Source: a candidate division WOR-1 bacterium RIFOXYB2_FULL_45_9 (GTDB lineage: Bacteria > Margulisbacteria > WOR-1 > O2-12-FULL-45-9 > XYB2-FULL-48-7). From it: a stretch of DNA of 64,000 nt. The position numbers and the translations under genes were made by a program. The stretch covers positions 1,511,470 to 1,575,469 of the forward strand of contig MEUD01000001.1 of NCBI GenBank assembly GCA_001771575.1, written 5' to 3'. Below are positions 40,118 through 48,492 of the stretch, piece after piece. The notes below the pieces were generated by a model. It was not told where the DNA came from and searched no databases. It saw only the letters and a program-made list of their open reading frames with translations. How positions within the stretch are numbered: position 1 is the stretch's first letter; every line of letters begins with the position of its first letter.

Positions 40118-40717
40118 ATGTACGCCGCTTCTCTGGCCAACATGATCAATGAACTGCAAAAGCTGCCTGGGATCGGGCCGAAGTCGGCCCAACGGCTTGC
40201 TTTTCATCTGTTAGGTTGTACTGATAAAGGGATTGCCGACCTTTTGGGAGCGATTCGCCTGGCCAAGGAGAACATCCGCCACTGTTCGGTCTGCTTCAAC
40301 ATTACCGATATCGACCCCTGCAAGTTATGTGCCGACACCAGCCGGGACAGCGGCGTTCTTTGCGTGGTCGGCGAACCAAAAGACCTGGTGGCGATCGAGC
40401 GTTCTGGTGTGTATAATGGCAAATACCATGTTTTGGGGGGAGTGATCTCCCCGTTGGATGGAATTGATCCCGAAAGCTTGAGGATCAAAGAACTCCTTGC
40501 CCGTCTCGGCAGGGAAGAGGTCAAGGAGATCGTCCTGGCGGTTAATTCGACGACCGAAGGAGAGGCGACCATTATTTATTTGACCCGGCTGATCAAGCCG
40601 CTGGGGATCAAGTTGACCAGGATCGCTTATGGTCTTCCGGTTGGAGCGGACATGGATTACGCCGATCCGGCTACTCTTTATAAAGCCCTGGAAGGGCGAA
40701 GAGAGGTTGTTTCATGA
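40118..40717 (+). CDS. recR: Recombination protein RecR
   Basis: A 199-aa protein that helps load RecA at gaps with RecF/RecO. N-terminal helix-hairpin-helix LQKLPGIGPKSAQRLAFHLL, a C4 zinc finger (CSVC...CKLC), a Toprim domain CVVGEPKDLVAIE and a C-terminal Walker-like RIAYGLPVGADMDYAD. ATG 40118 matches the usual RecR start and sits 9 nt after TATAAT. An in-frame start at 40088 lies within the promoter and is rejected. It overlaps the next gene by 4 nt. Confidence 0.96.
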   Translation: MYAASLANMINELQKLPGIGPKSAQRLAFHLLGCTDKGIADLLGAIRLAKENIRHCSVCFNITDIDPCKLCADTSRDSGVLCVVGEPKDLVAIERSGVYNGKYHVLGGVISPLDGIDPESLRIKELLARLGREEVKEIVLAVNSTTEGEATIIYLTRLIKPLGIKLTRIAYGLPVGADMDYADPATLYKALEGRREVVS

Positions 40718-41418
40718 TAAATATGCTGCGCTGGTATTGGAAAACGTGGTGGCAGGTCATGGCCAGGCCGATCTATTTTTACGTTAAACTGAAAGAAGAA
40801 AGCTGGAAAGAAAAGGCTTACTCGTTCTTTTTGGTCTCTGCCTGGCTGGTTGCCTTTGCCATGACCGCCGCGGTCTTTTTCTTTCAATATCTGCCGATCG
40901 GCGCGACCCTGATCGAAGGTATCTCCGGATATAAACTGCTGGTGATCATGCCGGTCATGCTGACCCTGGCCTTTGTTTTCTTTCTGATCACCTTCTTTAT
41001 TCTGGCCGGATTGCTGGTGGTTTCCCTGACCGCCGCGTTTTTCGCGCTGGCCTACCTTCTCCATTATATATACCTTGTCCTGGGAGGGCGGGGTAATGTA
41101 GAGCGGGCCCTGCAGGCTGTTTTTTACGGCTCCGCTTTTATAGTCGGCGCCTGGTTGATCGTGATCATCGCGTTTTTGACCCATTTTGGGTTTCTGTCGT
41201 TCGAGCTTTTCCGGGTAGGGTTTAATTTTATTTTTGTCCTGCTGATCGTTTACGCTTATGGTCTTTTGGCGGTGATCGGCCGCCGAGTTTACGGCGTGCC
41301 TAAGTGGAAAGCCTTCGCTGGCGCGCTGGTCCCATTTTTCTTGTTGTTGATTTTTGCGTTCGCGTTTGATAAAATCGGAATGGAAAGGTTGAAATCATGG
41401 ATAACACCGTTGAAATAA
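40714..41418 (+). CDS. Yip1-domain membrane protein
   Basis: A 234-aa protein with five to six membrane helices. The layout matches bacterial Yip1-family proteins: a short amphipathic N-terminus (WKTWWQVMARPIYFY), a double helix, a long loop with ALQAVFYGSAFIVGAWLI, then paired C-terminal helices. Function in bacteria is unknown. It starts in an ATGA overlap with recR and overlaps porG by 22 nt, so it belongs to the same transcription unit. Confidence 0.72.
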   Translation: MINMLRWYWKTWWQVMARPIYFYVKLKEESWKEKAYSFFLVSAWLVAFAMTAAVFFFQYLPIGATLIEGISGYKLLVIMPVMLTLAFVFFLITFFILAGLLVVSLTAAFFALAYLLHYIYLVLGGRGNVERALQAVFYGSAFIVGAWLIVIIAFLTHFGFLSFELFRVGFNFIFVLLIVYAYGLLAVIGRRVYGVPKWKAFAGALVPFFLLLIFAFAFDKIGMERLKSWITPLK

Positions 41419-41975
41419 GATGGCATGGACGAGGGGGACAGGGGGCAAAGACCGCCGCGCTTCTCTTTGGAGAAGCCGCGATGTCGCTGGGTAAAAATAT
41501 TCAGGCCTTCCCGGAATACGGACCGGAGCGGATGGGAGCCCCGGTTGCTTCGTTTAACCGGATCTCCAGCCAGCCGATCAATCTCCACTGTTCGATCACC
41601 AATCCGAGCCTGGTCGTGGTCCTTGACCCGACCCTGATGGGGAAGGTTGACGTGACTGATGGGATCCCTAAAGGGGGGGCGATCATTGTTAACACGATGA
41701 TGAAGCCGGCGGAGATCAAAAAACAGCTTGGAGTGGCGGAGCTCAAGGTCTTTACCGTTGACGCTTCAGGTATTTCCAAAGAGACGATCGGCAGAGAGAT
41801 CCCCAATACCCCAATGCTTGGCGCTTTGGCCAAGGTCAGCGGCCTGCTTGATTACGACATGATGATCAAAGACATGGAGAAGAAGCTTTCCGAGAAATTT
41901 AAGAACAAGCCCGAGATCGTCAAGGGGAACCTGGAAGCGATCAAGCGGGCTTATAATGAGGTACACGGAGAATGA
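41397..41975 (+). CDS. porG: 2-oxoacid:ferredoxin oxidoreductase, gamma subunit
   Basis: A 192-aa subunit with the family start IRWHGRGGQGAKTAALLFGEA, then FPEYGPERMGAPVASFNRIS and a C-terminal IPNTPMLGALAKVSGLL. It completes the four-subunit pyruvate (or related 2-oxoacid) ferredoxin oxidoreductase made with the next three genes, which converts pyruvate and CoA to acetyl-CoA, CO2 and reduced ferredoxin. It overlaps the delta gene by 4 nt. Confidence 0.93.
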   Translation: MDNTVEIRWHGRGGQGAKTAALLFGEAAMSLGKNIQAFPEYGPERMGAPVASFNRISSQPINLHCSITNPSLVVVLDPTLMGKVDVTDGIPKGGAIIVNTMMKPAEIKKQLGVAELKVFTVDASGISKETIGREIPNTPMLGALAKVSGLLDYDMMIKDMEKKLSEKFKNKPEIVKGNLEAIKRAYNEVHGE

Positions 41976-42265
41976 AACAGGAAAAACCGGGCTGGAAAAA
42001 TTTGCCCCTGGGTGACGTTGTTCAGGCGGGGACCGCGGAATCTTTTGAGACCGGTGACTGGCGGAGCGAGCGGCCGACCTGGCATCCCGACCGTTGTATT
42101 CAGTGCCTGCAATGCTGGATCTACTGTCCGGATTCTTCCATTATTGTCAAGGACTCTAAAATGACCGGCATCGATTACAAGCACTGTAAGGGATGCGGGA
42201 TCTGCGCTAAAGAATGCCCCGTGAAGCCGGAAAAAGCGATCACGATGGGGCCGGAAGGAAAGTAG
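41972..42265 (+). CDS. porD: 2-oxoacid:ferredoxin oxidoreductase, delta subunit
   Basis: A 97-aa ferredoxin-like subunit with two 4Fe-4S motifs: CIQCLQCWIYCP and CKGCGICAKECP. It passes electrons from the thiamine diphosphate site to external ferredoxin. It lies between gamma and alpha with 4-nt overlap and 1-nt gap, the usual G-D-A-B order of archaeal and bacterial POR operons. Confidence 0.94.
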   Translation: MKQEKPGWKNLPLGDVVQAGTAESFETGDWRSERPTWHPDRCIQCLQCWIYCPDSSIIVKDSKMTGIDYKHCKGCGICAKECPVKPEKAITMGPEGK

Positions 42266-42266
42266 T

Positions 42267-43439
42267 ATGGTTAAGGTTGTGGCAAAAACAGGCAATGAGG
42301 CGATGGCGGAGGCGATGCGCCAGATCAATCCCGATGTTGTCGCGGCTTATCCAATAACCCCGGCGACCGAGATCGTAATGATCTTTGCGAAATACGTGGC
42401 CGACGGTCTGGTTGACACCGAATTTGTGGCGGTCGAATCGGAGCATTCGGCGATGTCGGCCTGCGTCGGCGCTTCTGCGGCCGGCGGACGGGTCATGACC
42501 GGGACCTCATCGCAAGGTTTGGTCTATATGTACGAGATCCTGCCGATCGCTTCCTCTCTTAGACTGCCGATCGTCATGTGTGACGTCAACCGGGCGATCT
42601 CCGGTCCGATCAATATCCATTGCGACCACTCCGATACGATGGCCGCCCAGGATTTTGGCTGGATCCAGATGTTCTCCGAAAATTCTCAAGAAGCCTACGA
42701 CGGCCTGATCCAAGCTATTCGGATCGCCGAAGACCCGCGGCTCCGTTTGCCGACCATGGTCACGACCGACGGCTTTATCATCAGCCATTGCATGGATAAA
42801 ATTGAACTGCTGGATGACGCCGACGTTAAGAATTTTATCGGCGCCGAACGCAAGGCCGCTGATAGTTTGCTCAACCTCGACAAGCCGGTGACCATCGGCC
42901 TGATCGATCTTCAGGACTATTATTTTGAACACCGCTGTCAGGTCGCTGACGCGATGAAAAACGCCAAGCAAGTTATCCTGGAAGTGGCCGACGAGTTTGC
43001 CAAAAAATTCGGCCGCAAATACGGCCTGATCGATGGTTATTTACTCGATGACGCCGAATATGTCGTCGTCGCGCTCGGCTCGACCTGCGGCACCGCTAAA
43101 GTGGTCGTTGACGAAATGCGGGCTAAAGGGGTTAAGGCCGGCCTTCTCAAGATCCGGGTCTTTCGTCCGTTCCCGGCGGAAGAAATTGCCGCCGCGCTTA
43201 GCAAAGCCAAAGCGGTCGCCATCCTTGACCGGTCAGACACCTGGTCGGCACAGGGGGGACATGTTTTTACCGAGGTTCGTTCGGGAATGTTCGATCTTAA
43301 GGCCCGGCCCAAAATGATCAATTACATTTATGGATTAGGCGGCCGCGAGATCAATCTGGAACATCTTCGTCAGGTTTTTGGCGATCTCCAGAACGTTGAT
43401 AAACAGCCCTTGGTCCAGTATTTAGGAGTAAGAGAGTAA
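42267..43439 (+). CDS. porA: 2-oxoacid:ferredoxin oxidoreductase, alpha subunit
   Basis: A 390-aa subunit. AAYPITPATEIVMIF and EFVAVESEHSAMSACVGASAAGGRVMTG (read in two parts) are diagnostic of domain I, and the C-terminal half holds the transketolase-C-like domain (VVVALGSTCGTAKVVVDEMR). Overall spacing is that of pyruvate synthase rather than 2-oxoglutarate enzymes, though substrate is not proven. The ATG of porB overlaps its stop. Confidence 0.93.
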   Translation: MVKVVAKTGNEAMAEAMRQINPDVVAAYPITPATEIVMIFAKYVADGLVDTEFVAVESEHSAMSACVGASAAGGRVMTGTSSQGLVYMYEILPIASSLRLPIVMCDVNRAISGPINIHCDHSDTMAAQDFGWIQMFSENSQEAYDGLIQAIRIAEDPRLRLPTMVTTDGFIISHCMDKIELLDDADVKNFIGAERKAADSLLNLDKPVTIGLIDLQDYYFEHRCQVADAMKNAKQVILEVADEFAKKFGRKYGLIDGYLLDDAEYVVVALGSTCGTAKVVVDEMRAKGVKAGLLKIRVFRPFPAEEIAAALSKAKAVAILDRSDTWSAQGGHVFTEVRSGMFDLKARPKMINYIYGLGGREINLEHLRQVFGDLQNVDKQPLVQYLGVRE

Positions 43440-44374
43440 TGGCAAATTTAAAGGAATTATCCAAAAGACAAGAGCCATTGACCGGCGGCCATCGGCTTTG
43501 TCCCGGTTGCGGCGCTTCGATCGTTGTCCGCCAGGTACTGCTCGCCTCGAAAGATCCGGTTGTGGTCGTTTCCGCGACCGGTTGTCTGGAGGTTTCGACC
43601 ACCATTTTCCCTTATGCCGCCTGGAAGGTGCCGTTCCTGCATAACGCTTTTGAGAATGCCGCGGCGACCATGTCCGGCGTTGAAGCTTATTACCAATTCC
43701 TGAAAAGAAAAGGAAAGACCAGCCAGCACATTAATTTTGTCGCTTTTGGCGGCGACGGTGGAACTTACGATATCGGCTTGCAGTCTCTGTCCGGCGCGAT
43801 GGAAAGAGGACATGACTTTACGTATGTTTGCTACAACAACCAGGCTTACATGAACACCGGGATCCAGCGGTCAAGCGCCACGCCGAAAGGGGCGAACACG
43901 ACCACGGAACCGGCCGGAAAAGTTAAGCAGGGAAAAACCATGAGCCGGAAAGATCTGACCGAGATTATGGTCGCGCATGACCTTCCTTACGTCGCTCAAG
44001 CGACGGTGGGGAACTGGGCCGACCTGACCCGTAAAGCGGAAAAGGCCTTTTCGATCCGCGGGCCCAAATTTATGAACGTTCTCCAGCCCTGCCGGCTTGG
44101 CTGGGCTTATAAGCCGGAAGATACTGCCGCAATAGGCCGGATCGCCGCGGAAACCTGTTTCTGGCCTCTATATGAAGTTGAAAATGGGATCTACAAGATT
44201 ACCAAGCCGCGGGAAAAGAAGCCGGTGGCCGAGTTCCTGAAGACGCAGGAGCGGTTCCGGCACCTCTTTAAACCGGGGAACGAGAAAATTATTGAAGATA
44301 TCCAGGCGGATGTCGACCGGCGCTGGCAGGCTCTTCTGGCAAAAGAAGAGATGACGGCGAAGGCGGCGAAATAA
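43439..44374 (+). CDS. porB: 2-oxoacid:ferredoxin oxidoreductase, beta subunit
   Basis: A 311-aa thiamine-diphosphate-binding subunit: LCPGCGASIVVRQ, ATGCLEVSTTIFPYAAW, the ThDP motif FGGDGGTYDIGLQSLSGAMERG (GDG...), and NNQAYMNTGIQRSSATPKG, which resembles pyruvate synthases. Together with porG, porD and porA it supplies low-potential ferredoxin, possibly used by the reductase at 18.4 kb. Confidence 0.94.
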   Translation: MANLKELSKRQEPLTGGHRLCPGCGASIVVRQVLLASKDPVVVVSATGCLEVSTTIFPYAAWKVPFLHNAFENAAATMSGVEAYYQFLKRKGKTSQHINFVAFGGDGGTYDIGLQSLSGAMERGHDFTYVCYNNQAYMNTGIQRSSATPKGANTTTEPAGKVKQGKTMSRKDLTEIMVAHDLPYVAQATVGNWADLTRKAEKAFSIRGPKFMNVLQPCRLGWAYKPEDTAAIGRIAAETCFWPLYEVENGIYKITKPREKKPVAEFLKTQERFRHLFKPGNEKIIEDIQADVDRRWQALLAKEEMTAKAAK

Positions 44375-44387
44375 GGGGAGGGAAAAC

Positions 44388-44675
44388 ATGAATAAAAAAC
44401 AATTGGCTGGAAAAGTCGGGGACAAATCGGATCTGACCAAAGCGCAGGCGGAAGCGTTGATCGACGTTGTTTTAAACGAGATCTCTGAAGCCCTGGCCCG
44501 CAATGAAAAGGTCCGGTTGGTCGGTTTCGGTAATTTTGTGGTCAGGAAGCGGAAAGGCCGCGTTGGCCGCAATCCGCAAACCGGGGCGCAAATTACCATT
44601 GATGATTCCAAATCTCCGGCTTTTGTTCCGGGGATCAATCTTAAGAACCTGATCAAGGGCAAATCCAGTCAATAG
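44388..44675 (+). CDS. hup: HU-family DNA-binding protein
   Basis: A 95-aa nucleoid protein. MNKKQLAGKVGDKSDLTKAQ, the hinge VRLVGFGNFVVRKRKGRVGR and the beta-arm tip RNPQTGAQITIDDSKSPAF are canonical HU, with intercalating Pro-containing arms. GGGAGG lies before the ATG. It follows porB by 13 nt and may have its own transcript. Confidence 0.95.
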   Translation: MNKKQLAGKVGDKSDLTKAQAEALIDVVLNEISEALARNEKVRLVGFGNFVVRKRKGRVGRNPQTGAQITIDDSKSPAFVPGINLKNLIKGKSSQ

Positions 44676-44678
44676 TTG

Positions 44679-46193
44679 ATGAGCCACCTTGATGAAGAGC
44701 TAAACAGCCTTTTAGAGGTTTTGCCGCCGCTTATTAAGCGATCGTTAATCAGCCATCATGATATTTCTTCTTTAGTCGAAGTTGTTCTTGACCTTGGTAA
44801 ATCGGCGGAAGCCCGCTTTTCCCATTCGGTCCACTATTTTCAAGAAATGGTCGTCTCCCAGGACGACATCGATTATGTCGTTGGCAAAGTCGGCGATTTT
44901 ACTTCAGATAACCGTGCCGGGGTGGAGCGTACCCTGCACCGGATCTCGTGCCTGCGCAACCGCCGGGGAAAGATCATCGGCTTAACCTGCCGGGTTGGCC
45001 GGACGATTATCGGGACGATCGATATTATCAGGGACGTGGTTGAATCGGGGAAGAACGTTCTGTTCGTTGGTCCGCCCGGAAGCGGGAAGACTACCAAACT
45101 GCGCGAAGCGGCCCGGGTCTTGAGCGAGCAGTTCAAGAAAAGGGTCATAGTGGTAGACACCAGCAACGAGATCGCCGGCGACGGCGATATTCCCCATCCG
45201 GCGATCGGCAGTGCCCGCCGGATGCAGGTCCCGTCCCCGGATTTCCAGCACAAAGTGATGATCGAGGCGGTTGAAAACCATATGCCGGAAGTGGTCATCG
45301 TTGACGAGATCGGGACCGAAGCGGAAGCGGCCGCCTGCAAGACAATCGCGGAACGAGGGGTTCAGCTGATCGGGACCGCTCACGGCGTGACCTTTGAAAA
45401 TATCATCAGCAACCCGACCCTGACCGACCTGGTCGGCGGGATCCAGTCGGTTATTCTTGGCGACGAAGAAGCCAAGCGCCGCCATACCCAGAAGGCGATC
45501 CTTGAGCGGAAGGGGCCTCCGGCGTTCGATATCGGGGTCGAGATCCAGGAGCGGGACAAATTCGCCATTTACGGCGACGTCGCGAAATCGGTTGACGCCA
45601 TTTTGCGCGGTCTGCCGATCAGGCCGGAGATCAGGGTCCGTCTTCCCGACGGCAAAATTGAGGTTTCGCAAAAAGCGCTTGAACCGATGCCGGTGCCGAC
45701 CCAGGCGGAAGTGGACAAGATGTCGGAAGAAAAAGGTGAGGGGCCGGTCAGGATCTATCCTTTTGGGGTCAACAGGCAGACCCTGGAGCGGTCGCTTCGG
45801 TCGATGCAGCTTCCGGCGGTCGTCGCCAAAGAGATCGACGAAGCCGACCTGGTCCTGACGGTCAAGTCAAAGGCGAGGGCGGGGACCAAGATCATGCGTT
45901 CGGCCGAAGAACGAAATATTCAGGTCCATGTCATCAAAAAGAACGTCTCATCGCAAATGATCAAATTCCTCCGGTTTTATTTTAACGATGCCGCGAAAGA
46001 AGAGGCGGAAGCTGTTGCCATGCGGGAAGTGGAAGAAGCGATCGAAACGGTCAAAAAAGGGAAAAAAGCGATCGACCTGAACCCGCAAAACGCCTACATC
46101 AGGCGACTACAGCATAACAAGGCGGATGAGGCCGGTTTGCATTCCGAATCGGTCGGGGATGAGCCAAAGCGCAGGGTTCGTCTTTACCCCTAG
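44679..46193 (+). CDS. R3H and AAA-ATPase domain protein (Ycf45/SpoIIIAA-like)
   Basis: A 504-aa protein. The ATPase part carries Walker A VGPPGSGKTT, the RVIVVDTSNEIAGDGD segment and Walker B PEVVIVDEIGTEAEA, as in SpoIIIAA and cyanobacterial Ycf45. The C-terminal R3H module ends with RRLQHNKADEAGLHSES and RRVRLYP and should bind single-stranded nucleic acid. The family is well known from cyanobacteria and some Firmicutes but its function is unclear. ATG 44679 is chosen over TTG 44676. It overlaps the convergent nadB by 4 nt. Confidence 0.85.
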   Translation: MSHLDEELNSLLEVLPPLIKRSLISHHDISSLVEVVLDLGKSAEARFSHSVHYFQEMVVSQDDIDYVVGKVGDFTSDNRAGVERTLHRISCLRNRRGKIIGLTCRVGRTIIGTIDIIRDVVESGKNVLFVGPPGSGKTTKLREAARVLSEQFKKRVIVVDTSNEIAGDGDIPHPAIGSARRMQVPSPDFQHKVMIEAVENHMPEVVIVDEIGTEAEAAACKTIAERGVQLIGTAHGVTFENIISNPTLTDLVGGIQSVILGDEEAKRRHTQKAILERKGPPAFDIGVEIQERDKFAIYGDVAKSVDAILRGLPIRPEIRVRLPDGKIEVSQKALEPMPVPTQAEVDKMSEEKGEGPVRIYPFGVNRQTLERSLRSMQLPAVVAKEIDEADLVLTVKSKARAGTKIMRSAEERNIQVHVIKKNVSSQMIKFLRFYFNDAAKEEAEAVAMREVEEAIETVKKGKKAIDLNPQNAYIRRLQHNKADEAGLHSESVGDEPKRRVRLYP

Positions 46194-47779
46194 CTATTTT
46201 TATAGATCAAATTCCTTTTCCAGTTGTCGTCTTGTTTTGGGAAATCGGTCCGATAGTGCGCCCCCCTCGATTCTTGCCGGTCAAGCGCCGCGCGGGTTAT
46301 CAACTTGGCGGTCAACAACATGTTTTTTAGCTCCAGCTCATCCAATGAACCGGCCGGGTAGACCAGATCTTTTTCTATAAGCTCTAATTTACGCGAGGCA
46401 GATGACAGGCTTTCCTGGGAGCGGATTATCCCCGCCCCGTTCCACATCGCGGTCTTGATGATCAGTTTGTAGCGCTGGATCTCAAAGTCTTTAAAGCGCG
46501 GTTTACAAAGAATAGTTGCTGATTCATTGGTTGTTAGTTGTTGGTTGTTTGTTGTTGGTTGTTTTGCCGCGACCGCCGCCCTACGGCCGAAGACCAGCCC
46601 TTCAAGAAGAGAATTTGAGGCCAAACGGTTGGCGCCGTGAACGCCGGTCGAAGCGCATTCTCCCGCGGCATAAAGCCCCGGGAGGTTTGTCCGGCCGTCG
46701 ATGTCGGTCTTGATCCCGCCCATAAAATAATGGGCGGCCGGCGCGACCGGGATGTTGTCTTTGGTGATGTCCAGCCCTCTCTCCAGGCAGGTCTTGTAGA
46801 TCATTGGAAAGCGATGTTTGATCTTTTCAGCGTCAATCCCCTTGAGAGAAAGAAAAACATGGTCGCTGTCGGTCGCTTTCATCTCTTGGACGATCGCCCT
46901 GGAGACGATATCGCGGGGGGCCAGCTCCAGTTTGACGTGATATTTTTCCATAAATCGCTCCCCTTTATTGTTGAGGAGGACGCCGCCTTCGCCTCGGACC
47001 GCTTCGGAGATCAGGAAGCGGGGGAGGGCGACGATATCTTCAAACTGTTTGAATTGGACAAGGGCAGTTGGGTGGAATTGGACGAACTCCATGTCGGTCA
47101 CGGCGGCCCCGGCCCGGTAAGCCATGGCGATCCCGTCACCGGTGGCAAAAGCCGGGTTTGTCGTGTATAAATATAGCTGGCAAACGCCTCCGGTGGCGAT
47201 CAGGGTCGCCCTAGCGCGATAGCTTTTGACGGCACCGCTAAGGCTGTCGAGTGCCAAAGCCCCAGCGCATTTTTTATCTTCCATAAGCAGGTCGATCCCC
47301 ATCATCCCTTGATGAATAGTGACTTTATTTTCATTGACGATCCGGCGGCCAAGGGTCTTTTCGATCTCCTTGCCGGTCTCGTCCCCAGCGTGGAGGATCC
47401 GGCGGCGTTTATGTGCTCCTTCTAGGGCCAGGGCGAACCCGCCTCCTGCTTCCGTTTCGGCCCGATCGAAGCGGGCCCCCATTTCGATCAGCTCTTTAGC
47501 CCGGTCGACCCCTTCGGTCACCAGGACCCGGACCGCTTTTTCGTTGCAAAGTCCAGCGCCAGCGGCGATGGTATCTTCAAAGTGGTATTCGGTGGAGTCG
47601 CGGGGTTGGTCAATAGCGGCGGCGATCCCTCCCTGGGCTTTTTCGGTCGCGCTTTCGCCGATCTTTCCTTTGGTCAGGAGGATAACTTTACCGTGTTTGC
47701 TCGCTTCAAGAGCGGCCGAGAGGCCGGCAATGCCGCCACCGATGATCAGAAAATCGCAGGAATAGTCCTTATCGTTCAT
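46190..47779 (-). CDS. nadB: L-aspartate oxidase
   Basis: A 529-aa flavoenzyme that oxidises L-aspartate to iminoaspartate, the first step of de novo NAD synthesis. FAD-binding IIGGGIAGLSAALEASK, the conserved EKAQGGIAAA, HPTALVQF and the C-terminal CASTGVHGANRLASNSLLEG are present. A low-complexity stretch (QPTTNNQQLTTNE, encoded by 46516-46562 TTG/GTT repeats) is inserted in the linker before the C-terminal helical domain. TATAAT ends 5 nt before the ATG and no SD is present. Under anaerobiosis fumarate is the likely electron acceptor. Confidence 0.94.
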   Translation of the reverse strand: MNDKDYSCDFLIIGGGIAGLSAALEASKHGKVILLTKGKIGESATEKAQGGIAAAIDQPRDSTEYHFEDTIAAGAGLCNEKAVRVLVTEGVDRAKELIEMGARFDRAETEAGGGFALALEGAHKRRRILHAGDETGKEIEKTLGRRIVNENKVTIHQGMMGIDLLMEDKKCAGALALDSLSGAVKSYRARATLIATGGVCQLYLYTTNPAFATGDGIAMAYRAGAAVTDMEFVQFHPTALVQFKQFEDIVALPRFLISEAVRGEGGVLLNNKGERFMEKYHVKLELAPRDIVSRAIVQEMKATDSDHVFLSLKGIDAEKIKHRFPMIYKTCLERGLDITKDNIPVAPAAHYFMGGIKTDIDGRTNLPGLYAAGECASTGVHGANRLASNSLLEGLVFGRRAAVAAKQPTTNNQQLTTNESATILCKPRFKDFEIQRYKLIIKTAMWNGAGIIRSQESLSSASRKLELIEKDLVYPAGSLDELELKNMLLTAKLITRAALDRQESRGAHYRTDFPKQDDNWKRNLIYKNS

Positions 47780-47837
47780 GATTAATTATACACCTCGGCG
47801 GGTGGAAAGTTAAATTGAAGTGGGTTATAATCTTAAT

Positions 47838-48074
47838 ATGAACCAATGGGTTGTCGATATAGTTCAATTTACCAATACCAGCCCGGTTTTTAAGGGTTTT
47901 GGGGTGTTATTTGTTGGAGCGGTTGCTTTGCTTTTTGCCTGGTGGATGAGGCGGAGATGGCAGGAGCCTTTAACCGGCGGGTTTCTGGTATATATTGGCG
48001 TGGCGTCATTTATTGTCCTCTACGGCATATTTATGTTAATTGTTCAGCCTCATTGGTGGAATCCGCCTTATTAA
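47838..48074 (+). CDS. Small two-helix membrane protein, 78 aa
   Basis: A 78-aa protein with two hydrophobic helices (about 20-36 and 48-68) separated by a basic loop (MRRRWQEP), and a Trp-rich C-terminus (QPHWWNPPY). TATAAT at 47826-47831 ends 6 nt before ATG 47838, arguing for a leaderless start there rather than the in-frame GTG at 47820 that lies upstream of the -10 box. Family not recognised. Divergent from nadB. Confidence 0.6.
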   Translation: MNQWVVDIVQFTNTSPVFKGFGVLFVGAVALLFAWWMRRRWQEPLTGGFLVYIGVASFIVLYGIFMLIVQPHWWNPPY

Positions 48075-48081
48075 GTATCTT

Positions 48082-48152
48082 TGGGGGATCGTCTAACGGT
48101 AGGACTGCAGCCTCTGGAGCTGCGTATCGGGGTTCGAATCCCTGTCCCCCAG
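48082..48152 (+). tRNA. tRNA-Gln (CTG)
   Basis: Acceptor TGGGGGA/TCCCCCA, anticodon stem GCAGC/GCTGC around CTCTGGA, discriminator G, no encoded CCA. Followed by ATTTTTC. Confidence 0.93.
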
Positions 48153-48211
48153 ATTTTTCTTCATTGCCTATTAGCCCCTTTTTTGCTAAAATTGAATGTT
48201 CTCCTCTTGAT

Positions 48212-48288
<77 letters not shown>

Positions 48289-48323
48289 TTCTTAGTTTAA
48301 AGACCCGCTTTTATTTGGCAGAA

Positions 48324-48443
48324 TCGGTGGTTCTCCCGACGTTCATTGATTTATCATGATTATGGAATCGTCGGGATCCCGATGATTTCATTATTGCTAT
48401 TATTAGTAATGTCCATCGGGAGATTCCACCTGGGCCCACCATT
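48324..48443 (+). pseudogene. Interrupted duplicate of the tRNA-Ile 3' end
   Basis: Positions 48324-48333 and 48422-48443 together reproduce 32 bases of the tRNA-Ile T-arm, acceptor strand, CCA and flanking TT. The copy is split in the T-loop by the 88-bp double-hairpin element. The remainder of 48289-48492 shows no gene. Confidence 0.8.
48334..48421. repeat. Double-hairpin element, copy 2 (88 bp)
   Basis: Hairpin A: TCCCGACG/CGTCGGGA. Hairpin B: TCCCGATG/CATCGGGA. The central block GTCGGGATCCCGATGATT is identical to copy 1, while the loops differ. In hairpin A the eighth stem pair is G-C here and T-A in copy 1, a compensatory change. Confidence 0.8.
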
Positions 48444-48492
48444 TTAACCTCCAATGTCCCCGTAATTCGCGGTCAATCCGACCCAGGGTGTT

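Noticed and set aside
47820..47837. GTG start for the 78-aa membrane protein
   Set aside because: It lies upstream of a TATAAT box whose position predicts transcription from about ATG 47838.
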